DNA of 64,000 nucleotides from Pseudomonas shahriarae. Lineage in GTDB: Bacteria; Pseudomonadota; Gammaproteobacteria; Pseudomonadales; Pseudomonadaceae. The position numbers and the translations under genes were made by a program. A model generated the notes under the pieces. It saw only the letters and a program-made list of their open reading frames with translations, was not told the origin of the DNA and did not search any database. The stretch's first letter is position 1, and each line of letters starts with the position of its first letter. Positions 26,906 to 34,851 of this stretch are shown here, piece by piece. Where the stretch lies: positions 2,707,001 to 2,771,000 of the forward strand of contig NZ_CP077085.1 in the NCBI RefSeq assembly GCF_014268455.2, given 5' to 3'.

Positions 26906-27742
26906 TCAAAGCTTTCTTTTGCAATGTAATTCGGGCGCCCCGTATCCCCAAGTAATTATAGTTTCGGCCTGATGTTCCCAAAGCGTTTCATTGCGTCCAA
27001 GGTACTTTACGCCACTGTCACTTGGCTGCTGGTACATGAGCGATACGCTGTCGCCACGCTCGGCGATTAATGTCGGCGGATCGGTTTTAAAGAACATGAC
27101 AGCAACCTCGCTGGCAGGGTTGCCTTCGCATTCGTAATAGACAGGCCCGGTTCCCGGTACCAATCGGTACCGTGCTTGCAACTCGGCGATGCGGCGCTGG
27201 TACTCCATGCGCACGCATGCACCGACGTCATCACTCTTCCAGCAGTCGTCGCGACCCTTTATCCATCCACGTTGTTCTGCTTTAAGCTGGGGTGGGTGCT
27301 CGTTTCCGGCCTTGATTCTCGCGCTGGCATATACTTCCGACAGATTGCGATCGAGCGCGGATAACACCTTGTCCTCACATATCATCGCTTCGATAGCACC
27401 AGGCTTCACCTTGGCGCAATCGTAAGAAGGGCCAAGTGTCACATTGACTATCGACGATTTCCCCGTACTGCCCCCGGTCGCCTGCTTCCCATTGATATGC
27501 TGATCAATGTATTGGCACCACTGATCGGAACTTCGTTCAGGGACATCTGCCCCATCGCGAACCCCTAATTTGAATTCGATCACCGATTTCCATTCATCGG
27601 AGCCTATATCCGGCCCATGCCCTTGTCCGTCAGTTGTATGCAGTATCTTATCGATCGATTGATACCATGGGTAAGTGCACGCCGATTGAGCCTGAGCAAC
27701 GCCTGCGGCGCCAACCAACAACAAAACCAGATATTTGCTCAT
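26906..27742 (-). CDS. Fused LprI/DUF1311 and MliC-type lysozyme-inhibitor protein
   Basis: A 278-residue exported protein. The signal peptide is MSKYLVLLLVGAAGVAQAQS. Residues about 105-190 are an LprI-like (DUF1311) domain with paired cysteines (SYDCAKVKPGAIEAMICEDK, GRDDCWKSDDVGACVRMEY). Residues about 200-275 are an MliC/PliC fold (VYYECEGNPASEVAVMFF, GVKYLGRNETLWE, HCKR). Each family blocks lysozymes, MliC using its conserved loop against c-type lysozyme. GGGAG precedes ATG 27742; longer starts are less likely. A periplasmic defence role against host or competitor lysozymes is inferred. Confidence 0.78.
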   Translation of the reverse strand: MSKYLVLLLVGAAGVAQAQSACTYPWYQSIDKILHTTDGQGHGPDIGSDEWKSVIEFKLGVRDGADVPERSSDQWCQYIDQHINGKQATGGSTGKSSIVNVTLGPSYDCAKVKPGAIEAMICEDKVLSALDRNLSEVYASARIKAGNEHPPQLKAEQRGWIKGRDDCWKSDDVGACVRMEYQRRIAELQARYRLVPGTGPVYYECEGNPASEVAVMFFKTDPPTLIAERGDSVSLMYQQPSDSGVKYLGRNETLWEHQAETIITWGYGAPELHCKRKL

Positions 27743-28019
27743 GCGGGCTCCCTTTTGATTTAAGCAGTTGCCAGGCACCGACCTAAGCCTGATTCATGCC
27801 CCCAACGTTCGGGTAATCATATCCGATTTAGTTGAAGTCCTAGGGCCGTTCTTGGCCGGCATGTTCTGCCGTGAAGGGTCGATAGCAGGCCTTGTAGAGC
27901 AGCTGCTTTGGGCCGTTTGCAGTCTCTCGCTAAGGGCAACATTCAGTCGGAAGCTGTTCTCTGCCACGTAGCTTCCGATCACCGACCAACTCAGTTTGTG
28001 ACGGTGATCGTCGCAATCG

Positions 28020-28595
28020 TTATTCCTTCTCCAGCTCTGCAATACCTTTCAGCGGGTAGATCACTTCATGGGTATCCAGATTTCGAATCTCGGATTCGAT
28101 AGTAATGGTCGAGACCTGACGCCCAGGAGGCCCATTGATGTCGTCGCGAGTGGTGAAGTCCACGACATATCGCTGGCCTGCACGGAACTCCACATCGCGC
28201 GCACCGAAGCCGCACTTCGCGCCACCGGTACCCAAGGCATTCATCGAGACCCAACACCAGCTCAACGAGTGCTTGCCCGGGGTCAAGCGCAGTGCCTGCT
28301 TGCCGGAAACGTCGAGGATCGAGCGCCGCCCAGCGCCCTCTAGCAGTTGGTCGTCCACATGCGTGGCCAGCAACAGTCGATGGAATTTTATTCCCAGTCC
28401 GCGAAAGCGGGTGGTGGCGAAATACACCACCGGCGCATTGGCCGTGTTATTGGACAGGTCATATGGCGTCATCAAGTCCGGCACCCAATCGCCTTGGTAA
28501 TCCTTGTAGTGGTAGTTGGAACAAGCGGTTGTAAGACAGGTAATCAGCAGAACAGCCGGGAGTTTGAGATACGACAGAAATGACGACGAGCACAT
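28020..28595 (-). CDS. Putative lipoprotein, 191 aa
   Basis: A signal peptide with lipobox (AVLLITCLTTAC, Cys about residue 25) predicts an outer-membrane or periplasmic lipoprotein. The mature part has a beta-rich domain with GKHSLSWCWVSMNALG and GARDVEFRAGQRYVVDFTTR, a pattern seen in lipoproteins with a carboxypeptidase-regulatory-like fold; the family is not firmly recognised. AGGAAG precedes ATG 28595. It lies 277 bp upstream of and co-directional with the lysozyme-inhibitor-like gene, and may share a cell-envelope role with it. Confidence 0.6.
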   Translation of the reverse strand: MCSSSFLSYLKLPAVLLITCLTTACSNYHYKDYQGDWVPDLMTPYDLSNNTANAPVVYFATTRFRGLGIKFHRLLLATHVDDQLLEGAGRRSILDVSGKQALRLTPGKHSLSWCWVSMNALGTGGAKCGFGARDVEFRAGQRYVVDFTTRDDINGPPGRQVSTITIESEIRNLDTHEVIYPLKGIAELEKE

Positions 28596-28918
28596 TATTC
28601 TTCCTTGTTTAACGAGTTGATTAGGATAGCGCATCGCAATGCCAGCAAGTACTTGAGCGGATTAGCAAACTCATCGCCCATCAGCTTCGAGCCAGCGAAG
28701 GCACAGGCGCACTTTTATGGCAGCCTGCTTTTGGCCGATATTATTGAAAAAGTCGGATGTGGTTTTCACGGCAGAAAAGCACGCGCATGAGATTTAAACC
28801 CGGCGTCGCCGCACAGGTATTTGGGCTTGGGCTTTACATAACCGTGTACAAAAAACGTGCTTTTAGCTAGCGGTTTTCTGGTGATTTGGGAAAACAGACG
28901 TGTTCAACAGCGTCGGCC

Positions 28919-29059
28919 TTAGGTCTTCGCGTCAACCTCACTGACTGGATTTAGCACTATCGATTCGTCGACCCGCTCAATGCTCAAAGAATCACCGAGA
29001 CCGACATTCACTGCTTTGAGGACATCCGGAGGAACATCGATGATGGCGTCAGCGCTCGC
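28919..29059 (-). pseudogene. AbrB/MazE-type antitoxin C-terminal remnant
   Basis: The reverse strand encodes DAIIDVPPDVLKAVNVGLGD followed by SLSIERVDESIVLNP, the swapped-hairpin DNA-binding core of AbrB/MazE antitoxins. The frame continues upstream straight into the third tRNA-Cys terminator copy, with no start codon, so the N-terminus was lost at that junction. No toxin partner is seen. The rest of 28600-29160 has no supported gene. Confidence 0.5.
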
Positions 29060-29060
29060 A

Positions 29061-29127
29061 TCTTGAAAGCCCTGTAGATCAACGGTCCACGGGTTTTTTA
29101 TTGCCTAAGATTTGACGATCGCTTCCG
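29061..29127 (+). repeat. Third, degenerate copy of the tRNA-Cys terminator/att region
   Basis: TCTTGAAAGCCCTGTAGATC, then AACGGTCCACGGG and TTTTTTATTG, is a worn copy of the terminator half of the att repeats. It continues with TTTGACGATCGCTTCCG, matching the 20 bp that follow attR (TTTGGTCATCGCTTCCG). It probably marks the outer end of a second, older insertion at the same tRNA. Confidence 0.65.
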
Positions 29128-29481
29128 TACCTGGCTTTGCTAACCCTAGCTTGAAGCGTTAATTTTTAGTGTTCTTCGTCTTAGATGGAACCCACACCCG
29201 ATTGATACAAGGGCGGTTCGCTTCTGCTACGCCGCGCGTACTACATCAGCGTGCCCTTTATTACGTTGCGTCACACCGGCTATTGAGGTTTGTCAGTTTC
29301 CAAGGTCGGCGACCTGGGAATTTACGTTACACACCCATTCATAAAGCGGGCAGTGTTCCCGTCAAAAACCTCACATTTGATGTGCACCTCTTAGGTGCAA
29401 AATACAGTGCTACGGCTCAGACCGGTGCGCTGGCTGTCATGAGCATTGCGGATAAGGCCGATTTTCAGCAAAAAACCAATT

Positions 29482-29497
29482 TGGCACACTTTTTCCA
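29482..29497 (+). promoter_or_regulatory. Sigma54-like -24/-12 element upstream of amiC
   Basis: TGGCAC-ACTTT-TTCCA resembles the RpoN consensus TGGCAC-N5-TTGCA; the -24 part is perfect but the -12 GC is CC. It lies about 130 bp before amiC, upstream of the leader terminator. Nitrogen control would suit an amide-degrading operon. This is a candidate only. Confidence 0.3.
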
Positions 29498-29575
29498 TAG
29501 AGAAATAAACGAGTAAGCCAGGCCCCGGCCTTTAAGTCTTGCCTACATCATGCGCCCAAGCGCCAGGTAATGAAG

Positions 29576-29614
29576 CCTGATCGACCAGTCCACTGGTCTA
29601 TCAGGTTTTTTTTT
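29576..29614 (+). terminator. Leader terminator before the amiC operon, candidate AmiR target
   Basis: CCTGATCGACCAGT and ACTGGTCTATCAGG form a 14-bp stem (one mismatch) with a two-base loop in the full pairing, followed by nine T. It ends only 11 nt before the amiC start, so transcripts must read through it. A second hairpin (TTGCCT pairing with AGGTAA around a GCGCCCAAGCGC core) lies just upstream at about 29539-29572. ANTAR proteins such as AmiR prevent termination in exactly such leaders. The link to the AmiR-like gene here is inference from position. Confidence 0.75.
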
Positions 29615-29625
29615 GGAGTGAATAA

Positions 29626-30765
29626 ATGCGCCACACAATCGATGTCGGACTCTTGCTCTCTATCGATGGGACTTACCAGTGCATAGGCCGGAATGCTCTG
29701 GCAGGGGCCACACACGCACTGCAGGAAATCAATGCCAATCCCGATTACCCATTTACCTTACAAGTTACCCATATCAATCCGCAGGGCTTCTTGCACAGTT
29801 ACAGCGAAGGCGCTGTTCAATTGATGCAGGCCGGGGTTCGGCATATTTTTGGTGCGACGACCTCGGCCAGCCGCAAGGAAATCATTCCGGACCTCGAGCA
29901 GAACGGGAGCCTGTTGTGGTACGCCTGTCCGTATGAAGGTTTTGAAAGCAGTGAGAACGTCCTTTATCTGGGCGGGTGTCCGAATCAGACGTTGATCCCG
30001 TTGTTGAGGTATGCCTTGCAGGCGTTTGGTTCTTGCGCTGCGTTGATCGGTTCGAATTACATCTGGGGTTGGGAAAGTAACCGCGTCGCACGGGAAGTGC
30101 TCGATGTCGCAGGCGGCACTGTGCTTCTGGAAAAGTACGTGCATTTGGGCACGACTCGCTTCAGTGAGCTTATCCAGACCCTGATAACTGAAAAACCGGC
30201 GTTTGTGCTCAATAATCTAGTCGGTGAGTCCTCCTACGTCTTCTTGCAGCAATTGGACGCGGCGTGTCTTGCCGTCGGCTTGAATCTACCGGTGTTGAGC
30301 TGCAACCTGACGGAAGCCGAGCTGCCTGAAGTCGGCGTCATGCGGAGCCTGCGCCTGTTGTCGTGCGGCCCATTTTTTGAGGATGTAGACCGGGCTTTCA
30401 GCCAGCAGCAACGCCGCCAACATGGACTGTACCCGTTGTCGCATTTTTACACCGGGATGTACGTCGCCTTGCACTTGTTTGCAAAGGCCTTGGACCAGTG
30501 TGGCAGCGACGATCCCGAGCTCATTTGCAACTACCTCTACGAACACCCCCAGCACAGTGTGCTCGGCACGTTAAACATTTCTGCGCACAACAATCACTGC
30601 AGCCAGCCTTGCCATATCGCCGAATTGCGCGAAGGGCGCTTTGTCGTACTGCACAGTGAAGCGCAATCGTTGCCAGCCGATCCTTACCTGACTGCCACTG
30701 ACCTGAGTGAATTCCAACGCCTGCGCACGATTGCGCCAGCGCCCCGCCTGAGGATCGTCAAATGA
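29626..30765 (+). CDS. amiC: AmiC-like ligand-sensing negative regulator
   Basis: A 379-residue periplasmic-binding-fold protein without signal peptide, hence cytoplasmic like AmiC. Conserved AmiC stretches include CPYEGFESSENVLYLGG-CPNQ and AALIGSNYIWGWESNRVAR. In P. aeruginosa AmiC binds short amides and holds or frees the antiterminator AmiR. Here it is the first gene after the leader terminator and overlaps the amiR-like gene by 4 bp (ATGA), so sensor and effector are made together. The effector may be an amide but could differ from acetamide, since pocket residues were not compared. Confidence 0.85.
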   Translation: MRHTIDVGLLLSIDGTYQCIGRNALAGATHALQEINANPDYPFTLQVTHINPQGFLHSYSEGAVQLMQAGVRHIFGATTSASRKEIIPDLEQNGSLLWYACPYEGFESSENVLYLGGCPNQTLIPLLRYALQAFGSCAALIGSNYIWGWESNRVAREVLDVAGGTVLLEKYVHLGTTRFSELIQTLITEKPAFVLNNLVGESSYVFLQQLDAACLAVGLNLPVLSCNLTEAELPEVGVMRSLRLLSCGPFFEDVDRAFSQQQRRQHGLYPLSHFYTGMYVALHLFAKALDQCGSDDPELICNYLYEHPQHSVLGTLNISAHNNHCSQPCHIAELREGRFVVLHSEAQSLPADPYLTATDLSEFQRLRTIAPAPRLRIVK

Positions 30766-31355
30766 GCCTGCTCAAACGCCCGGACTTCGAAAGTGGTCGG
30801 TTGCTGTTGGTTGACTGCGAACCGCGTACGTTGGCCAGTCTGCAGAAAAGCCTGCAACGCCTGGGCATCACGCCGCAGGCGCTGTTTGAAGACGCGCTGG
30901 ATTCGCTTGAAGGCTGCTTTGCCGCCGTGGTCGATCTGGAGCACTTCGCCAGTCCCGCCACCCTGCAACGGCTTAATAGCACCGGTGTGCCAATCGTGGC
31001 GTTGACGCCCCACGAAACCCTGTCGCAGATCCAGCGCGCCATCGAACTGGGGGCGACCGCCTTGTTGAACAAACCGATTACCCAGGGCTCTGTCTACACC
31101 ACGCTGATGATGGCGATCAGTTTGCGTGAGCGATTGGACAGTGATGCGCGAACCCTCGAAGCGCTGCGCCAGCGCCTCGATGCGCGACCTCTGCTGGCCC
31201 AGGCATTGGCGCGGTTGATGGTTGAGCACAAGATTGACGAGCGCGAGGCTTATGAGCGCCTGCGCAGCCTGTCGATGCACCTTAATCGCAGCCTGGATGA
31301 CCTGTGTGCGGACATGGCCGCCGATTATCTTCAGCAAGGCGGGGCGTGCCAATGA
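30762..31355 (+). CDS. amiR: AmiR-like ANTAR-domain antiterminator
   Basis: A 197-residue protein. A pseudo-receiver domain (about residues 10-120) keeps the fold but lacks a standard acidic phosphorylation pocket (LLLVDCEPRT, AAVVDLEHFA). A coiled coil (about 125-150) leads to a C-terminal ANTAR helix bundle, with LARLMVEHKIDEREAYERLR and SMHLNRSLDDLCADMA. ANTAR domains bind paired hairpins in nascent RNA and prevent termination. The most likely target is the terminator just before amiC. It overlaps the downstream permease gene by 4 bp. Confidence 0.87.
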   Translation: MSLLKRPDFESGRLLLVDCEPRTLASLQKSLQRLGITPQALFEDALDSLEGCFAAVVDLEHFASPATLQRLNSTGVPIVALTPHETLSQIQRAIELGATALLNKPITQGSVYTTLMMAISLRERLDSDARTLEALRQRLDARPLLAQALARLMVEHKIDEREAYERLRSLSMHLNRSLDDLCADMAADYLQQGGACQ

Positions 31356-32200
31356 AAGTGTTGCGCGCCTTGATTCGCCGGCCCGCGGTGGCGTTGTCGT
31401 TGTTGTACATCGTCATCGTGGTGCTGTTGGCGCTGTTTGCACCGTGGATGAGCCCTCACGATCCGTCCGAGCAATTTGTCGAAGGCCTGTCAATGGAGGG
31501 CGCGCCGCTACCGCCAGATATGCCGTATTGGCTGGGCACTGACCTGCTGGGTCGCGACTTGCTGTCGCGCCTGATCTACGGCGCACGTACCTCACTGTTC
31601 ATCGGCCTGCTTGCCAACGGCCTGGCCGTGCTGATCGGCACCTTGGTGGGCTTGAGCGCAGGTTTTCTGCGGGGCTGGATCGGCAGCACGCTGATGCGCT
31701 TTACCGACTTGATGATGGCGTTCCCGGCGCTGCTGTTGGCGATTGCGTTGTCGGCGATTTTCCAACCCAGCGTGTGGATCGTTGCGTTGGTCATCGCCAT
31801 GGTCAACTGGGTGCAGATTGCCCGGGTGATCTACTCCGAGACCATCGCCTTGAGTGCCCGTGACTTCGTGGCGGTGGAGAGGACCTTGGGCGCGAGCTCG
31901 CTGCGCATCCTGTTTTCGCACCTGCTGCCCCATTTGCTGCCGACGATTCTGGTATGGGCGACCCTGGGTATTTCGACCACGGTGCTGCTCGAAGCCACCC
32001 TGTCGTACCTGGGAGTGGGGGTCCAGCCGCCAACGCCAAGTTGGGGCAACATCATTTTTGAAAGCCAGACCTATTTCACCTCCGCGCCATGGTTGGTGTT
32101 CTTCCCCGGTATCGCGATTGTCCTGCTGTCGCTGGCTTTCAACCTGGTCGGTGATGCCCTGCGCGATGAACTCGATCCTACCCTGCATGGGAGAAGCTGA
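31352..32200 (+). CDS. ABC transporter permease, DppC/OppC-like
   Basis: A 282-residue inner-membrane permease of the peptide/nickel (Opp/Dpp) family. The N-terminal OppC segment MKVLRALIRRPAVALSLLY is followed by YWLGTDLLGRDLLSRLIYGA, the usual DppC motif, and the coupling loop VERTLGASSLRILFSHLLPH (EAA motif). The start ATG 31352 overlaps the amiR stop (ATGA). That a transporter follows a regulator pair so tightly implies it imports the ligand sensed by the AmiC-like protein. Confidence 0.88.
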   Translation: MKVLRALIRRPAVALSLLYIVIVVLLALFAPWMSPHDPSEQFVEGLSMEGAPLPPDMPYWLGTDLLGRDLLSRLIYGARTSLFIGLLANGLAVLIGTLVGLSAGFLRGWIGSTLMRFTDLMMAFPALLLAIALSAIFQPSVWIVALVIAMVNWVQIARVIYSETIALSARDFVAVERTLGASSLRILFSHLLPHLLPTILVWATLGISTTVLLEATLSYLGVGVQPPTPSWGNIIFESQTYFTSAPWLVFFPGIAIVLLSLAFNLVGDALRDELDPTLHGRS

Positions 32201-33127
32201 ATGTTCGCCTTCATCACTCGTCGCATCGGCTATTCGTTGCTGATTTTGCTCGGCGTGACCTTCATCACCTATCTGTTGCTGTTCATGCTGCCTGCCGACC
32301 CTGCGCGCCAGATTGCCGGGCGCAGTGCCACACCGGAAGTGGTGGCGGGGATTCGTACGCAGTTGGGCCTGGATTTGCCGTTCTATCGGCAGTACGCCAA
32401 CTACCTGGGCAACCTGGTGCAAGGTGATCTGGGGCGCTCCTATATCCAGCGCAGCCCGGTGACCGAGTTGATCGGCTCGCGCCTGCGGCCATCGCTTGAG
32501 TTGATGGCTGCCGGTATTGGTTTCGAATTGCTGATCGGCATCAGCCTGGGTGTGATCGCGGCGTTGCGGCGCGACAGTTGGGCCGACAAGGCGCTTATGG
32601 CGCTCTCGTTCATCGGCGTGTCAGCCCCGCAATTCATCGCTGCGATGCTCTTCCTGTACTTCTTCGCCGTAAAACTGGGCTGGTTTCCACTAGGGGGCTA
32701 TGGCGGGTTCGAGCATCTGCTGCTGCCGGCGCTGACCCTGGGGATTCTCGGCAGCGGCTGGTATTCGCGCATGGTGCGCTCCTCGATGATCGAGGTGTTG
32801 CATCAGGACTTCATTCGCACCGCCCGGGCCAAGGGCCTGAGCCGGGTGCGCGTGGTTCTGCGGCATGTACTCCCCAACGCCATTGTGCCGGTGATCCCGA
32901 TGATCGGCATCGATATCGGCATCTTCATGGGTGGGCTGGTGGTGGTCGAGTCGGTCTTTGGCTGGCCGGGAATCGGCCAGTTGACGTGGCAAGCCATTCA
33001 GCAGGTGGACATTCCGGTGATTGTCGGCGTGACCACGGTTTCAGCGGTCGCCATCGTGCTGGGCAATCTGGTCGCAGACCTGGTGATCCCATGGGTCGAT
33101 CCGCGCATCGACATCCAAAAACACTAA
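32201..33127 (+). CDS. ABC transporter permease, DppB/OppB-like
   Basis: A 308-residue inner-membrane permease. It begins MFAFITRRIGYSLLILLGVT, the DppB N-terminal helix, and carries the EAA-like loop FIRTARAKGLSRVRVVLRHV. The GGLVVVESVFGWPGIGQLTW segment is characteristic of the subfamily. It starts directly after the stop of the other permease (0-nt gap) and pairs with it. The B-after-C order is less common than B-C in dpp operons. Confidence 0.88.
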   Translation: MFAFITRRIGYSLLILLGVTFITYLLLFMLPADPARQIAGRSATPEVVAGIRTQLGLDLPFYRQYANYLGNLVQGDLGRSYIQRSPVTELIGSRLRPSLELMAAGIGFELLIGISLGVIAALRRDSWADKALMALSFIGVSAPQFIAAMLFLYFFAVKLGWFPLGGYGGFEHLLLPALTLGILGSGWYSRMVRSSMIEVLHQDFIRTARAKGLSRVRVVLRHVLPNAIVPVIPMIGIDIGIFMGGLVVVESVFGWPGIGQLTWQAIQQVDIPVIVGVTTVSAVAIVLGNLVADLVIPWVDPRIDIQKH

Positions 33128-33156
33128 AAAACACATCATAGGTAAGGGGCTGGAGC

Positions 33157-34776
33157 ATGAATCGCAAAGCATTATCCTTGGCCATCGCGGCTGCATTGTT
33201 CGCCGGGAATCTTCTGGCCGATGACTTCGATCCAAACGCAAAAGACGGTGGCGCCGCAGTCATTACCTATCAGAACGACGTGGCCACACTTGACCCCGCC
33301 ATTGGCTACGACTGGCAGAACTGGTCGATGATCAAAAGCCTGTTCGATAGCCTGATGGACTACAAGCCCGGAACCACGGAGCTGGTCAAGGACCTGGCAT
33401 CGGACTACACCATCTCCGATGACGGCACGGTCTACACCTTCACCTTGCGTAAAGGCGTGAAGTTCCAGAACGGTCGCGAGCTCAAGGCCAGCGACGTCAA
33501 GTACTCCCTGGAGCGCACCGTCAACCCGAAAACCCAGAGCCCGGGCGCCGGCTTCTTCAGCCCGATCGTGGGCTATGACGAAATGAGCACCCAAAAGGCC
33601 GAACACTTGTCGGGCATTGAAGTGGTGGACGACTACACCGTCAAGATCACCCTCAAGGAGGCGAGTGCGACGTTCCTGCATGTGATGGCGATCAACTTCT
33701 CCTCTGTGGTGCCCAAGGAAGAAGTCGAGAAGTGGGGCGCCGATTTCGGCAAGCATCCGGTCGGTACGGGTGCCTACAGCCTGGAGCAGTGGAAGCTTGG
33801 ACAACATATTGTCTTCAAGAAAAACCCCAACTATTTCAAGGCTGGCCTGCCGCACCTGGACAGCATCACCTTTGAAGTGGGCCAGGACCCGATGGTCGCC
33901 CTGCTGCGCTTGCAAAAGGGTGAAGTCGACATCGCCGGTGACGGTGTGCCGCCCGCCAAGTTCCTGGAATTCAAGAACGATCCAAAGTTCAAGCACCTGG
34001 TGGTGACCGGTGACCAGTTGCAAACCGGCTACCTGACCCTGAAAACCACGATGCCGCCGTTCGACAACCTCAAGGTACGCCAGGCAGTGAACATGGCGAT
34101 CAGCAAGGATCGTATCGTGCGCATCATCAATGGTCGTGCGGTCCCGGCCAACCAGCCGCTGCCGCCGGCCATGCCGGGCTACGACAAGGACTATAAAGGC
34201 TATGCCTACGACGTCGAGGCGGCGAAAAAACTGCTGGCAGACGCCGGTTTCGCCAAGGGCTTTGACACCGAACTGTACGTGATGAACACCGATCCGCAAC
34301 CGCGTATCGCCCAAGCCATCCAGCAAGACCTGGCCAAGGTCGGTATCCGGGCGCAGATCAAATCCCTGGCACAAGCCAACGTGATTGCAGCCGGCAGTTC
34401 CAAGGATCAGGCACCGATGGTGTGGTCAGGTGGCATGGCCTGGATTGCCGACTTCCCGGACCCGTCGAACTTCTACGGGCCGATCCTGGGCTGCGGCGGT
34501 GCGATTGACGGCGGCTGGAACTGGGCACTGTATTGCAACAAGACGCTGGATGCACTGGCGGCCAAAGCCGACAGCATGGCCAAGCCGGAGCAACAAGCCG
34601 AGCGCATCGCGCTGTGGAAGAAAATCTTCATCGACGTGATGGCTGACGCGCCGTGGGTGCCAATCTTCAACGAGCAGCGCTTCACCGTGCGTTCTGCGCG
34701 CATGGGCGGCTCCGATTCGCTGTACGTCGACCCGGTTCACGTGCCGGTCAACTACGACTACATCTACCTCAAGTAA
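33157..34776 (+). CDS. Periplasmic substrate-binding protein, SBP_bac_5 family
   Basis: A 539-residue exported binding protein. The signal peptide is MNRKALSLAIAAALFAGNLLA, followed by family-5 motifs: YTFTLRKGVKFQNGRELKAS near residue 105 and the AVNMAISKDRIVRIINGRA region near 315. Such proteins bind oligopeptides, but also many other small solutes. With the amidase downstream, an amide or short amidated peptide is a plausible ligand. A hairpin follows the gene. Confidence 0.88.
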   Translation: MNRKALSLAIAAALFAGNLLADDFDPNAKDGGAAVITYQNDVATLDPAIGYDWQNWSMIKSLFDSLMDYKPGTTELVKDLASDYTISDDGTVYTFTLRKGVKFQNGRELKASDVKYSLERTVNPKTQSPGAGFFSPIVGYDEMSTQKAEHLSGIEVVDDYTVKITLKEASATFLHVMAINFSSVVPKEEVEKWGADFGKHPVGTGAYSLEQWKLGQHIVFKKNPNYFKAGLPHLDSITFEVGQDPMVALLRLQKGEVDIAGDGVPPAKFLEFKNDPKFKHLVVTGDQLQTGYLTLKTTMPPFDNLKVRQAVNMAISKDRIVRIINGRAVPANQPLPPAMPGYDKDYKGYAYDVEAAKKLLADAGFAKGFDTELYVMNTDPQPRIAQAIQQDLAKVGIRAQIKSLAQANVIAAGSSKDQAPMVWSGGMAWIADFPDPSNFYGPILGCGGAIDGGWNWALYCNKTLDALAAKADSMAKPEQQAERIALWKKIFIDVMADAPWVPIFNEQRFTVRSARMGGSDSLYVDPVHVPVNYDYIYLK

Positions 34777-34804
34777 CGCGCGGTCGACCTGACGATCAGC
34801 CTTT

Positions 34805-34828
34805 GCCACGCCTGCCAAAAGGTGTGGC
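34805..34828 (+). terminator. Intercistronic hairpin between binding-protein and amidase genes
   Basis: GCCACGCCT and AGGTGTGGC form a 9-bp stem (one G-U) with a GCCAAA loop and no T-run. Such hairpins after binding-protein genes commonly protect the upstream mRNA from 3' decay, giving more binding protein than downstream products. Confidence 0.5.
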
Positions 34829-34851
34829 CTTCAACGCGGAGACCTTCCCTT

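Noticed and set aside
29169..29516. A 115-codon forward frame upstream of amiC.
   Set aside because: There is no ribosome site, signal or family. It covers the probable promoter region of the amide operon.
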